Origin: Symbiodinium sp. CCMP2592
Lineage: Eukaryota > Sar > Dinophyceae > Suessiales > Symbiodiniaceae
DNA length: 64,000 bases
Assembly: GCA_905221615.1 (NCBI GenBank)
Contig: CAJNDT010003224.1
Location: forward strand, 658,501 to 722,500
Direction of reading: 5' to 3'
Part shown: in pieces, positions 1 through 11,111 of the stretch
Position numbering within the stretch: the stretch's first letter is position 1
Layout: each line of letters begins with the position of its first letter
Notes under the pieces: generated by a model
Seen by the model: the letters and a program-made list of their open reading frames with translations, nothing else
What the model was told of the DNA's origin: nothing
Databases searched by the model: none
Position numbers and translations under genes: made by a program

Positions 1-720
1 GTCTGCATCTCCTGGCCAGGCTCCGGGGCCTTGGATCCTGCGGCGAAACAGACCGCAAGCCACGACAAAGTGGCGTGACATGAAATGAGTCGCTGTACTT
101 CAAGAACTCGGCCCACTTCCCTCAGACGCTAGGAAGCCTAGCTTCCACCCAACATAACGAATTACTGACTGAAACTCCCGAATTAAGGGAATCCCAACAT
201 GTAACCCTAAACCCCAAACTCCAAATCTGAGAGCCTCAACCCTATACATCTTCCAGCCGAATACTTAAACCTAAAACCCTCAACTCAACAATCCTAAATC
301 CCTACAGCCGATACACTCTTATTTGCACCTGGTTGTCTGAACCCCTTACATTGGATCCACCTCCTAAGCACTGAACATTCAACCCGAAACCTGAAACCCT
401 GACCCCCCTCGGCCTCTCTTCCTTGAGAAGGTTCGACTTGACCTCCATGACCTCAGGGCTTTGTCCAGGGGCCAGGGGCAGCTAATGCTGACAGGATTCC
501 ATAACGTTTCTAGGTAGCGCAAAGTTTCCAGAAAAGTTTGATGAGGGTGTATAGGGCATTCGGTTCAAAATTGTCACATCGGTACAGTCTTGGACGTATC
601 AGAATAGCAGAACTTGCTAATGCTTGGGTGAATATAGTCCACGACTGCCAATGCACCTGACCCTCAGGGACTGGGTCTTAAGGAGGGCTTGCACCACTAT
701 ACGAGAAATGGTGCTATCTG
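1..720. other. Gene-free stretch with CCCTAAA-like words
   Basis: No coding run with splice sites was seen on either strand. Positions 200-410 are rich in degenerate CCCTAAA/CCCAAAC words, the background repeat of the whole window. Confidence 0.5.
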
Positions 721-818
721 GGTGGTTGTCAAAATTATGGTCCCTTTTTGGGTCCCGAGTATAGTACGGCACCTAATATTTAGGGCACCCAAAAAGGGCC
801 CTAATTTTGACAACCACC
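721..818. mobile_element. MITE-like hairpin with 6-bp target duplication
   Basis: The left arm 721-753 (starts ggtggttgtcaaaattatgg) is the imperfect reverse complement of the right arm 787-818 (ends ttttgacaaccacc). The direct repeat 'tatctg' flanks the element exactly at 715-720 and 819-824, the footprint of a DNA-transposon insertion. There is no coding capacity, so it must be moved in trans if it is still mobile. Confidence 0.8.
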
Positions 819-1325
819 TATCTGTGTACTGTACACTTTACCACGTAGTTGCTGAGTTCAGAAGCCCCCAAAAGTGTACACTTTTGGTTTTATAGTGGGT
901 AACATTGCAGCAAAAAGTGCCAAGTGCATCCACTCAGCTACTAAGACCTGGATCTTTCAGGATCGCCGGAATCAGCACTCTCCCCAATCTGGCTGTTCGC
1001 CTCAAACGGCTAGGATGCCCACTGACCTAGGAACAAAAAGGGCTCCCTTTTTGGGATTGGTTAACTTTATAAGGAACCTAGGACTACAAAAAAGGGAATA
1101 AGGATACTACTGGGCATCCTAGACGACCTGACGCACCACAGTACAATAAGGTCCCTCTGTTGCACACGCCTGCGGAGAAATCTGCAAGCAAGATGAACCT
1201 GTCTATGCTCGAAAGCTCTAAGCTCAAACGAAAAAAACACAACAACACCTGAGCCCTGAACAGCCTCCCCTCGAAACCTGGACCCTCAAGTACTTCAAAA
1301 TCACTCCCAGCTCCCAGCTCATGTT

Positions 1326-1432
1326 ACGGTTGATGATGTAAATCCTGCATTACCCATAATAAGGCATGTACCATACCATAATCCCATAGTTTAGGGTCAT
1401 TAAGGTAATGCAGGATTAATATCATCAACCGT
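1326..1432. mobile_element. MITE-like hairpin, family 'acggttgatgat', copy 1
   Basis: Terminal inverted repeats of about 28 bp lie at 1327-1354 (cggttgatgatgtaaatcct) and 1404-1431, with TA next to each end (1325-1326 and 1432-1433), as for Tc1/mariner-derived MITEs. A second copy lies in the opposite orientation at 12388-12488. The loops are also homologous (both carry 'gaccctaaactatggga' or its complement), so this is one family and not chance palindromy. Confidence 0.8.
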
Positions 1433-2157
1433 ATGACTCAAGGTTTAACTTGTCTACTTTGATTTGAGGAATGAACCCACAACGTGCAACCGGCTTAACC
1501 CAATCCGAAATCTGAAGCAAACCGTGTGAAGCAAAGTCGTTGATTAGTTGGACAATGAAACCCGCATTGAAAAACAAGTGCTGACGCAGCTCCCAGATCC
1601 CTTCTACTAGACCGCCTTTTGACCCATCCAAGACTATTCGCTCGTTGAACCCTACAAAGTAACCCGTTCACCTGTGATTTCATCCAAAAGCAGAACCCTC
1701 AACCCTCACTCCTGATCCCCTAACTCTCGAACTGCGTCCTGCAAAAGCCCCGAAGCCTAAACCCTAGAGTAGACCTCCAACTTCCAAACCCAAAGCCTTT
1801 CATTGAACCCAGAAGAGATACTTCCGGACCTTATCCCTTGATCTCTTGAAGGAATTCCCAACCCCCAACAAATCTTACAGCCCGAAAAGCCCGCAAGAAA
1901 GGCTCGCCGGGACCCGGGCCACGTAGCTCCGCGGCTGCGTGGGGGCTACGGTGCTTAGGATCTTCCTCACCTCAGAAATTGTGGTTGGTTGGCTTGGTCT
2001 GGAGCTTCTTCATAGGATATTCGGTTTAGGGTCTAGGGCCGATTATTCACAGTATCTTGTGTGTGAGCCGTCCTGAGCTGTCTGTAAGTTCTTATTAGTT
2101 GTGCTCACTGCTGAATGCAGGTATACTTGTACCGGCTCCGACCAAGGACCGTCGCAG

Positions 2158-2257
2158 GTATGCCAGGGTCCAAACAGTCCCCCGTGAGATGCTGTTACTG
2201 CAGCGCATAGTCACAGTGGCCCAACCTACGGCAATCGAAGATCCAAACAAAGCCTAG
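2158..2257 (+). CDS. Weak candidate exon
   Basis: After an AG acceptor at 2156-2157 a 33-codon run is open to TAG at 2255-2257. It includes 'YARVQTVPREMLLLQRIV', which has protein-like composition. It lies 95 bp upstream of the ATG of the next gene. It may instead be 5' untranslated sequence. Function is not recognisable. Confidence 0.25.
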
Positions 2258-2352
2258 ACCCCGAACGCTTGAAGCCAGTCCTTAAACCTCCAAGCAAGGC
2301 GGTCTAGAGCCCATTCGCAACCACATAGAAAGTGGCACAGATACTCACAAGC

Positions 2353-4055
2353 ATGTCGAGCGAGCCAGAAGCCGTAAGGCCGCGACGCTCCAGTCGTCCA
2401 GCAAAGGGAGACCGGTCTGAAGATCTGGCTTATCCTTGCCCCGTGCTTGGTAAGGAAGGTTTCAAGTAACTTAATAGAAGCGAGTTATGAATGCTGATAA
2501 CTCAGTGAGCTTCTCCATAACCTACGTGCTAAGCCTCCTGACCTTTTTGTGTGCTCTGAAGGGTTTCGACTTATAGGGTATGCAGTCTTTAACTAAACGG
2601 CTTCAGGAATAAAGGCTCAAGGCTGTGGTTCAGCGCTTCGGGCCTGAATCCCACAACACAGTGCAGTCAGAACTCTAAAGTCCAAAAATGTCTAATGCCC
2701 TTATACGTTCTATGATTCCAAAAATCGAAATCCTAAGCCCTACACCACACCCTCTCCAATCGTGGTCGTGGTCTGGGCCTTCCGAACGGATCCGTATAAC
2801 AATATCATTAGAAGAAGGGCATTGGCAATTCTTCAAGCCCCCACATAATCTTCTTCAGGCTACTATGTGAAAGGAGAAAGGGAGATGCCAAGTCCGATTG
2901 CATCCCAGATCGGTAGGTAGTTGAAGATTTAAAAAAATCTCGGATTACAGGAGGAGGTTCGGGTTTCAGATTTCCAACATGGCTTTTTTGGGCTTATAAG
3001 GTTTTGGACTTAGGGTGGGTTTAGGGTTTAGGGCTTAGGGACTCCATTCCCATTTTGATGTAAGAAGCGACGCATACTGTTGGAGATCTATTTATTGATA
3101 AGACACCATACCACAACAAGACACGCAAGAAAGAACCTTGATAATGAAGGCCAGGGCTTGAAACTTAGAGGTAAGCTTCCCATCCGAGTGGTGCACGCTG
3201 TGGACAATAGTCTGAGGTTTAGCGCTCGCGAGCTTTTGGTGTTGCTTATGGGTTCAGGCTACGGCTAGAAGAAGGCGTGAGCATGTAGAGGATGCTTAGA
3301 ACATTCCATCGACTGGCTGAGCGCTGGGCGTTGCAGTGCTTCCAGCTGTAGGTCTTGTTGCGGAAGACCCCAGAGCGCTCCGCCCAACTTAGATGGCTTG
3401 GTTCTTTTAAGGTTCTGTAGGGTTGCAAAGTTGCCCGTAGGCTCAAATATGGATTAAGAGCCGTCCTCGTCGAGTTGGAGGATGTTCGAGGGTCTAAAAC
3501 TGTTACTGGATCGCAAATCTGGCTCTACCGAATGTGGGGCTTTTGAAACGGAACCAGACCAAGCATGATTCGTTTCTGGGGCCTATAGGAACATATACAT
3601 CGTTCGGGTTGGGGTTCTTAGTGTCCTAGTGGTTGTATTCTGGCGGTGCTTTCAGCCAGAAGACTTGACAACGTAGCCAGGGGAACAGAAAGTCGCCTGC
3701 CGATAGGCCTAGGGCATATGCATGCACATATCGGGCACTGCGAACTCAAAAACGAGACCCTGAAGTGAACACCTGATCTCTGCTCCGAACAGAAGTAGTT
3801 AACTAGTTCATGGTTGGGGTAGGATGAAAAATTTAATTGTGTATTCCTTATTGGGTTTAAGTACCCAAAAAACGTAAAATGTTACCCAAACAAGAACAAA
3901 TAGAAGTTGAAGGGGAAGACATGTGCGAAGTCTGCTTGGTAGCAGGCTCTCCGATCGCCCTGTCGGACAGCTCCACGAACCTGCAGGACGCGAAAGAGCA
4001 GCAAACTTGGGTACTGCCCCCCCCATACAGTAACAGTCTACTGTTAAGGTCCTAA
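2353..4055 (+). CDS. Multi-exon gene J, unknown function, with a MITE in its last exon
   Basis: Proposed exons are 2353-2449, 2859-2912, 3291-3347 and 3913-4055. The start is the ATG at 2353. The first exon encodes a basic N-terminus with 'VRPRRSSRPAKG' and ends at a consensus donor (G|GTAAGG). Exon 2 joins in phase, contains 'YYVKGEREMPSPIASQI' and ends at G|GTAGGT. Exon 3 contains 'CLEHSIDWLSAGRC' and ends at T|GTAGGT. Exon 4 contains 'EDMCEVCLVAGSPIALSDS' and 'NLQDAKEQQ'. At codon 'QQ' the frame runs into a hairpin element (4007-4111) and stops at TAA 4053-4055 inside it. Without the insertion the frame would end a few codons after the second target-site copy. The first two junctions are well supported. 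The exon 3/4 acceptor could also be at 3904. No domain is recognised. Alternatively this is two unrelated gene pieces. Confidence 0.5.
3803..3889 (+). repeat. Dispersed element, family 'ctagttcatgg', copy 1
   Basis: The stretch from 'ctagttcatgg' to 'gttacccaa' is closely matched at 7149-7238, including the core 'ttccttattgggtttaagta'. It has no clear terminal inverted repeat. It ends just upstream of the last-exon acceptor of gene J and so lies inside an intron. Confidence 0.7.
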
Positions 4056-4111
4056 TATATATCTACATCATGAATATTATCCAGCTGTTACTGAGTGGGG
4101 GCAGTACCCAA
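4007..4111. mobile_element. MITE-like hairpin inserted in a coding exon, 8-bp target duplication
   Basis: Arms 4007-4036 (ttgggtactgcccccccca) and 4085-4111 (ends gggggcagtacccaa) are inverted repeats. The flanks 3999-4006 (cagcaaac) and 4112-4119 (cagcagac) are direct repeats with one mismatch, consistent with an 8-bp target-site duplication of the hAT-like size class. The left flank is coding sequence of gene J. The element supplies new C-terminal codons and a stop. Confidence 0.75.
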
Positions 4112-4258
4112 CAGCAGACAATAGAATCAACTTGACAAATCCCAGGTTCCAACACCCAGAAGAGCCTGCCATTGGGTATCCAAATGCACCATTGCAGACT
4201 GGGCTGACCAGAAGGCCCCACAACCCTCAAGCAAGCTGATGTGAAACCTCACCACTAG

Positions 4259-4366
4259 CCCTAAGGGTCCATGTACCCATATAGTAGATACATTGGTCTT
4301 AATGTAGTCCCTATATAGGTACTATGGGGCTCATGTATCTCTATATGGGTACATGAACCCTTAGGG
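4259..4366. mobile_element. MITE-like hairpin, family 'agggtccatgtac', copy 1
   Basis: Arms 4259-4292 (ccctaagggtccatgtaccc) and 4333-4366 are inverted repeats with 'tag' on both sides. A second full hairpin with the same arm sequence lies at 12909-12990. Partial, decayed relatives are visible near 18621-18693, 21311-21345 and 60541-60610. Confidence 0.7.
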
Positions 4367-4837
4367 TAGGTTACCCAACCTGAAGGACCCCACACCACCA
4401 GGGGCAAGCCAGGCAAAGTCTTGGTGCTTCGGCTCCTGAAGATTTGAAAGCCCTAAACCTAAAGCCTCAACCCTAGACCACGCAAGGCAAGCCATCCTGT
4501 TGAAACCCTAAGCTATAAGCCCCAAACTCCAAACCATCATCTTTGGTAGCCCCTCCCGATACCAGATCTCCACCTGCGGATGCAACAAGGCTACCCCACT
4601 TTAAGGATCTAGCGTTTAATGCATGTACATTATAAGTACCGCGGGTCATAACCCCAAAATTATGCACCCGACCAGCCTCGGATTCTTGGTCAGGAAATCC
4701 TTGGCTTGGGATATGGGGGCATGCAAGAGACGGCGTAGTGCAGGTTGGAGATGTTGGCAAGGCATTCTAAGCTTTACTTCCCTCTATCTTCTTCCTTCAA
4801 TCTCTAAGCCCTGGCCCTACACCCTTCAAGCAGGTAG

Positions 4838-4930
4838 TATATATGGGGGCCGAAATAATTAGAATAGGGTTTTGGGGTATATTATACTAGAAACATAGTA
4901 AGGAATCCCAAATTAGTCAGGCCCCTATAT
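4838..4930. mobile_element. MITE-like hairpin, family 'tatgggggcc'
   Basis: Left arm 'tatatgggggccgaaataat' and right arm '...aattagtcaggcccctata' are inverted repeats. A related left arm is at 16173-16200. Flanking segments 'tacacccttcaagca' (about 4818-4832) and 'tacacccttcgagca' (about 4931-4945) are near-identical direct repeats, either a long target duplication or an older repeat. The boundary is uncertain by about 10 bp. Confidence 0.6.
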
Positions 4931-5341
4931 TACACCCTTCGAGCATGCATTGCCTGTGTTGGGTGCCCTCATTGGGTCATGCAGTTGATGCGATGTCCAG
5001 GTCCACACAAAGGTTCTGGAGGCTTGGGTTTAGGGCTGATGGGGTGCTAATAGCGTAGTAAGCGTAATTTCAACAACAGATGCTGTTGCAAAAAATGTGA
5101 CGAATGTGAAGATACTTTTCGCCTACTTCTGTGGGGCTAGAGGATATCTGATGCTTGGCATCAGAAATCGTAGCATCAGTAACCATACTGTAGGCCAATA
5201 TCCAATCCTATGTTTGCCGCCTCCTTCCTTGCAGAAGGGCGAGACTCCAGATGCAAGCTATATACAAGGCCGTAAGCAATATGCAAACCTTGAAACAACA
5301 GCAGCATCATGGGTCTTGCAGTGTTGAGCAGAGTAGACTGC

Positions 5342-5401
5342 TTGATTCCTGCGCTCGGAAAACCTTTGCACAGAATCAAGTTTTCTCGAACGCAGGATCA
5401 A
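5342..5401. repeat. Short perfect-loop hairpin
   Basis: 5342-5363 (ttgattcctgcgctcggaaa...) and 5380-5401 are inverted repeats with about 19 of 22 positions pairing and a 16-nt loop. It may be a small MITE or an RNA hairpin. No target duplication was found. Confidence 0.4.
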
Positions 5402-5644
5402 TCATTCATACGGATGAAGAACTTCTGTGTGGCAGGGGCAAGTGGTGGTCGGAGGGGGGAGTACAAGTCGGTACCAATCTTCGAACAATGAAAGAAGCTA
5501 GTCTCAATCTGTAGTGCCCCTGGCCCCATCGACGACATGACATGCTAGTAGCCCCGGAAAAACACGACACCCCTGAAGAGAGCCCAGAAATCTGCTCTGC
5601 CGAGTGGCAGGGTTTCTGGCTCAAGGTTGCGCATGATCTAGAAT

Positions 5645-6001
5645 CTAGCAAGTTTGACCCCTTTGCATCCTGCGGACTCTGCAACCTTTTTTGACCACAG
5701 CCTGCCTTGCTCTGGAGCACATTGGCGCCGGATCTACAGTCCTTGAGGCTTCGCAAGGGAATCCAAATATCTGCATGTCGGGGATGAACCCAATCATGCT
5801 GAGTAGCCACTGTCCTGGCACGCCGTCCTCCGATTGCCTTAGTTCCCAACAACCAGGGAAAAAGTAGGTTGCACAACGGCTACTAAAAACCAAATTAAAC
5901 CCACAAGGAACATCAGTATCATGAAACAGCGTGTTCGCATATTCCAGACGGTGCAGCAGTATGGCCCAAAACGAATCAAGAGGTATCATCCAGCAAAGCA
6001 C
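5645..6001 (-). CDS. Candidate exon, unknown protein
   Basis: A 118-codon open frame on the minus strand starts at ATG 6001. It includes 'DSFWAILLHRLEYANTLF' and 'MIGFIPDMQIFGFPCEASR', which look like globular protein. A longer minus-strand frame overlaps it at 5406-5876 but has a low-complexity Ser/Arg/Cys composition and I take it as the shadow. No splice partners could be placed, and both strands are open here, so the call is tentative. Confidence 0.35.
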   Translation of the reverse strand: MLCWMIPLDSFWAILLHRLEYANTLFHDTDVPCGFNLVFSSRCATYFFPGCWELRQSEDGVPGQWLLSMIGFIPDMQIFGFPCEASRTVDPAPMCSRARQAVVKKGCRVRRMQRGQTC

Positions 6002-6439
6002 GACAACTAAATACTCTCGATCCCAGTCACCATTCGCATCGGTGACGCACTCACACTTTCCTTGGTTGCAGGTTGATGCTCACGACCCTGTACAAACACG
6101 GCACATGCTTAGATACTTCTAGTGGGTCCCCTAAACGGATAGATACCTCGTCCCCTGTACACCGGAAACCATACCAAAACACCCCGAAGCGCATACTACA
6201 AACCCGGAACTTTCCGAAGTGTCACCCTGCACCAGTTCGAAATGCTGAACCTAAACCCTGAACGTGAACCTTAATCATTGAACCCCTGTAAGAACCATTA
6301 TGACCATAGAGCCGACCAACAAGAACCCTTCAAACCCCCACACAAATCATCAACAAAAGACCTACATCCCTAACTCCCTCAGCTCAATGCATCCCCTTTC
6401 CGAACCCTCACAGGACCCCCCCCCCCGACCCAGACCTCG

Positions 6440-6800
6440 GTTTAGGGTTTAGGGTGGTCTACTTGGAGGTTAGTGGTATTTGGGATTGTAAGTCCCCTAA
6501 GATGGGTCATAACTATAGTTATCCTACTTATAACCCTACTTCTGACTACCCATGAACCTTAAACCCTCTACCCTTAGAGAATCCCTATAGATCCCTTTAC
6601 AGGAACCCTTATAACAATGCAAGTAGGGTCCTCCCCCCTCCCTACACCCTGAACCCCAAAATCCTAAACCCTAGACCCTAAACCCCTAAGCCCTAACCCC
6701 CTAAACCCTAAACCCTGAACCCCTAAGCCTTAAACCCTAAACCCCTATAAACCCTAAACCCCTGAACCCTGAACCTTAGACCCTAACCCTCCAAAGATCC
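6440..6800. repeat. Telomere-like CCCTAAA tracts and a decayed hairpin element
   Basis: 6440-6457 is TTTAGGG on the plus strand. 6655-6790 is a run of CCCTAAA/CCCCTAAA/CCCTGAAC variants. Between them, 6466-6565 matches the hairpin element at 15585-15703 (shared 'ctacttggaggtt', 'taactatagttat' and 'gactacccatgaacct'), so it is a diverged second copy. Confidence 0.7.
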
Positions 6801-6899
6801 CCACAACTGCCGCTGTGAGTCCCGAGCCAGAGCTGCCTTTCCAGTCCTGGAGCTGACCGTTGATCCTGGAGCAGAGCTTTTGCAGGGCCTCTACACATA

Positions 6900-7030
6900 T
6901 GCTGCTAATACAAACATAGACGTATAGATATATAGACGTAGAATTCTGTACATACGTACATGAGTATGTATGTGTGTGTATATATATACAAACATTTGTA
7001 TATATGCATGTATGCATAAATGCATATATG
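6900..7030. repeat. TA/TG/CATA microsatellite
   Basis: Short-period alternating TATA, TGTG and CATA runs give meaningless low-complexity open frames on both strands. Confidence 0.8.
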
Positions 7031-7087
7031 TACTATATCATCGTTATTGTTCTTTCTACTGTTGCGATTCATGACAACTGCCCATAG

Positions 7088-7340
7088 ACTGACAAAGGCA
7101 ACTTGCTCCCAAGAGCGGCCGGGGATCTCGCGGAGCCCTTCGGCGGTCCTAGTTCATGGTCGGGATAGGATTTAGAATTTACATTGTTCATTCCTTATTG
7201 GGTTTAAGTACCCATAAAAACGAAAACTGTTACCCAACTTTGACAAAAAGTCCGGCAGGCGGTACGACACGTCGTCGCGTCGGTCACTGGCGCCACGCCG
7301 TTCTTATCGAAGGTCGAGCACTCCTTCACAAAGAGTTTAG
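7088..7340 (+). CDS. Candidate exon split by a dispersed element
   Basis: After the acceptor 'cccatag' (ends 7087) the frame reads 'TDKGNLLPRAAGDLAEPFGG' and then meets the 90-bp element 7149-7238. Beyond it, in another frame, comes an Arg/Ser-rich run ('KKSGRRYDTSSRRSLAPRR') that stops at TAG 7338-7340. Both sides look coding and the element separates them, so this may be an exon interrupted by an insertion. Alternatively they are two unrelated exons with the element in the intron. Confidence 0.3.
7149..7238 (+). repeat. Dispersed element, family 'ctagttcatgg', copy 2
   Basis: Same orientation and length as 3803-3889, with about 15 differences, mostly in the first half. No terminal inverted repeat or clear target duplication was seen. 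Both copies sit beside coding-like sequence. Confidence 0.7.
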
Positions 7341-7629
7341 GGCAAGTTTAGGGTTTAAGGAAACCAGAGAGCTGTTGAATAAGGGTTCGGGACTTACGCT
7401 TTCAGACGTTGAAACTTCAACTTGCGCACAGGGCCCTTTGAAGATGCAAAGCGTCTTCCTCAATCAATGGCTTTTGAGTGATCAACGTTGAAGCTTGCGT
7501 ACGAGGGCTAAGCTGCGCGACCCCAAACTGCTTCAGAGTTAAAATCTTAGACTTCAAAATGAAGTTCGAAAAAAAACACATATAACACAAACACCCGTAA
7601 CAAAGACCACTATGATACCTTGTGCAAAG

Positions 7630-7722
7630 CTAAGGCTCTGGGTGAACCACTTCTTCGCCACAGCCACAAAGAGTAGTTGCCACCGCGAGCAGAAGAGCCC
7701 CAGCAAGTGCACGCTGCAACAT
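7630..7722 (-). CDS. Short secretory-like ORF
   Basis: The frame from ATG 7722 to TAG 7630 encodes 30 residues beginning 'MLQRALAGALLLAVATTL' followed by 'CGCGEEVVHPEP'. This is a classical signal-peptide layout: basic n-region, hydrophobic core, then small residues. It could be the first exon of a secreted or plastid-targeted protein, with 'GAA|GTGGTT' as a possible donor. Other frames are also open here (7554-7810 minus, 7612-7929 plus), so the call is modest. Confidence 0.3.
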   Translation of the reverse strand: MLQRALAGALLLAVATTLCGCGEEVVHPEP

Positions 7723-8138
7723 GGCTCGAGGGTTGAGATACTGAGGAAGCGGAATCGGACAGATTCTCGAAAGCTGCGGCTGCAGAGGACAACCATCTCT
7801 GCATTGACATGGGCGCTGTTTGTGTCAGTCAGGTTGAAGCGGAGGTTCAGCGAGTCCGTTGCCGGGCAAGCCCAGAACTTATGGGCTAGCCCCGTGGCTA
7901 GGGAAGTTGTAGGCTCAGGCTGCCTCTAGTGCATGTCTTTGTTTTAGTGTCCTTGTTCCTGGGTGCGTCGATCCTGACCGTAACTGGTAAACCGTAAACC
8001 TAGCTAGCAAAAGCAAGCGCTAGGAGTACTGGCAAGATGTCATTCCAGATCCTTCATGAAATTCTCGGTCCCTCCTTTAGATAGATCTCCCTTCGAAGGA
8101 CTGCCGAACGAGTCGTGAGGAGCTCGGGATGAGTGACT

Positions 8139-8368
8139 AGAGCCCGCCACGGATATCCCAACACCCCTTCACATTCCACGGACGGCGATGGAAAACCTTT
8201 GCAGCGCAAAGCAGCTTCCGAGTAGTTTCCTCAATTCCAGAGTGGGGTCCCGATCTTAGTACACTGGCACGCAGCATCTTTGCCAAAAGCCTGAACACGG
8301 CTGCAATTAGCCCTATGAGACGATTCAGGACCTTACCCTGTGATTTGTTTCAGCTGTGTGTTGATTAA
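8139..8368 (+). CDS. Weak candidate exon
   Basis: An open frame without an initiator Met runs to TAA 8366-8368 and contains 'EWGPDLSTLARSIFAKSLNT'. No clear splice sites were placed. Function is unknown. Confidence 0.2.
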
Positions 8369-8369
8369 T

Positions 8370-11111
8370 CCAAGGCTCATCGAGCCATTCGAATGTTCCC
8401 TCGTCCGGCACGGCGATGGGGACCAAAATCTGCAAAAGGCCCAGAGAGAGAGAGAGAGAGAGAGCTTGCTTCGTGCGTGAAGTCTTTAGGCTTGTTTGTG
8501 TAGGGCTTCTTGTTGCTGTAGGGTCGGGGAGAAGGGTCGGAAGACAGGATCGCGATGCACTTCACCTGACTAAACGCCTAAGCCGAAACACAAAGCCAGC
8601 ACAACTTCGGAGGAGTTGGAGTCTCTGACTTGAGGGTTTAACGTAAGACCTCGATAGTTGGAAAAGGGTTGTGGTGATATCATATAAACCTATTTATGAA
8701 GAGACTATCTGTCGTCCTGCGCAGACTTTTGAATTTAAGGTTTAGGGCTTGGGGTTTAAGGACTGGGTTTGGGGTTTACTTGCAGTTTGAGGAGTAGGGC
8801 TTGGAGTTTGTCGGTTCAGCGTTTAGGGTTAGTGGTTTAAGGTTTGGATTTTAGGAACCCCTCCCTCGCTGCTTGATGTACTCACCCATCACAAAGGTTT
8901 CGGGTTTTTTGGGTTTGGAGGGCCTCGTACTTGCCATCGCTGGGTACGGCCTGGCACAGGGGCTTCACTTTTCTTGGTGGGTCGTGGAGTGGGGGCATTA
9001 GGCTCAGCGTGTAGAACCATGCACTTGTGGAAGAATCCCACGAAGGTATGCTTAGGAGGTTGCATGCTCTGCGTTGACGCCTGTTGATGGGCTTAGTTCT
9101 AAGCTTGCTGTTGCCATTGTTTGCGGGAACAGATGCCAGAGACAGCACACAGATGGGTATCGTGTTCTCGCTCGAGGTTCCGACAGCTTACACGACGTGA
9201 CTAATGCTCAGCATGGGAATGCAGAAGGTACTAGCAAGAGCACCGCACCGTCCACTCCGAGATCTACAGTTTCAACAGTCAGGGGTAAACAAAGACCATA
9301 CTTAAACTGTCAGAGTGGATGTGCTGAGATAAAAAGATTTTAGAAAGTTTCTGCACATGTATGTCCTTGCGGTAAGAAACAGAAATTCAACATTCAGGAC
9401 AGCTGCTCGCCGAAAAATGCGGTAGAGGCCGTGTTTCTGTATGCAACTGTTTCAAGGGATGGGATCTTCGGACATCAGTGGACTGCAATATAGAACCCCA
9501 GACAATAGGAACCTTTGCATAAGGACTCCGAAATGGAGTGCCTCTGGCGTCAAGACACCCTCCCCTTATCAAACCACGTTACAATGTGTTCTTTGTACAC
9601 AGTACAGCAGGACTGACAAGGTTAACAGGTGTCCTAAACCCTAAACCCCTATAAACCGTCATGAACCCTAAACCCGCACTACTGCTCAAAACAACACATG
9701 AGCCCGAAACCCTGTGAGGTGCAGGGATGGCGAAAGCGGGGCTTGAGCGATCGCACGATTAAAAAGCATCTTGACGCTGAACGGTGCTGGGTGATCTGGA
9801 TCCTCAGATGCACACACAAACTTGCGATCAAAAACACATCTGCTATAATTTATTGTAGGTAGATGTTCTCAAAATTTAGGAGTTTTGGGGACTCCACCAT
9901 ATCCAAAAGAAGCTCTCCCTCAATTCAACGTCCAACGTCGCCGGTAGGACGTAGCCCGGTGCAGCGTCCATTGCCGGCGCCTGGGCAGCCCAGAAATCAG
10001 TCGGCCGATGTCAATGTTGGGTTTGAGGCTTTGGCGGTTTCGGGTTTAGGGTGTGAGGCCTTGGGGCTTAGGGTTTGCATCTTGAAATTCAACAATATGC
10101 AGCAGGACGTCTGTGTATGCAACCCTGCAGCAATCCTGAAAGGGCCCAAGAACCATAGAAGCCAAACCCTAATCGGATAAACCCTTAATAATAAACACCC
10201 AAATTAACTAAGCCTGAACCCCAAATCGTAGCCAAACCCTAGAGACCCGGAGGCTACGACAGAGGAAGCCGTTGAATTGAAAGCCGAAGTGAACAGAGTC
10301 GGTTCTCCTTTAAAAGGGCTTATAGGGTACATAGATACAAATAGACCTGTGTGTATGTATGTGCGCCATTTATGTGGGTGAAAGCATATGCATATGCATG
10401 TACATATGTACATGTGTATATATATATATATATATACATACATATACATATACATATACATATACATGTACATACATATGCAAACGCTTACACACTTAGT
10501 TCGTTATGCTTTTTGTGTGCACTGTTTGGTTTATGTGTTCGTTTTTTATGACTATGCGATGGGTCGTTGGGCATAGACTTCAATACTAGGAGGTCCTAAC
10601 CAACATGGGAGTATAATATTCTTCTGTCTGCTTCGGACAGGCATGCTGCACGATTACCGCATATTGATTGGAATACCCTCTGTGCACTCCATGATATACG
10701 CCAAGCCTCCCGGCACAAACAATCTCGTAGGCCCTCCATGAATCCCGAAGCCCGACTCCAAATCTTAAATCCCCAAAGTCTCTCATCTAAACCCTGGTAG
10801 ATACAACTGCACCCAAGCCTAAGCCCCTAAACCCTAAAACCTAAAACCCCACAGGCCTGAGACCACAAAGCGCATCCGGCCCCTGGCTCCATATCAAACC
10901 GACCGAGGCCCTGCAATCCGAAGCTTCGGCCCAAAAAAAAACGAAGCCCTGGAGCTCTGAAACTTGAGAGCCCTAGACTACGAAGCACCAAAGGTTTGAG
11001 TGTTCAGGATCTATAGGACTTACTAGAAGGTGTAGGCCTTATAAGGTTTGCGGTCTGCACTACAAGCCTTAAGCCCGAAGCCCTGATGCCCTTCTCGCGC
11101 CTGACCCAAAG
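8370..11111. other. Gene-poor stretch
   Basis: It contains a GA microsatellite (8444-8464), TTTAGGG-like runs (8735-8860 and 9630-9680), a TA/CATA microsatellite (10416-10480) and several short open frames on both strands with no convincing splice structure. No gene is supported. Confidence 0.4.

Noticed and set aside
10204-10576. Tyr/Ile/Met-rich open frames on both strands
   Set aside because: Products of a TA/CATA microsatellite.
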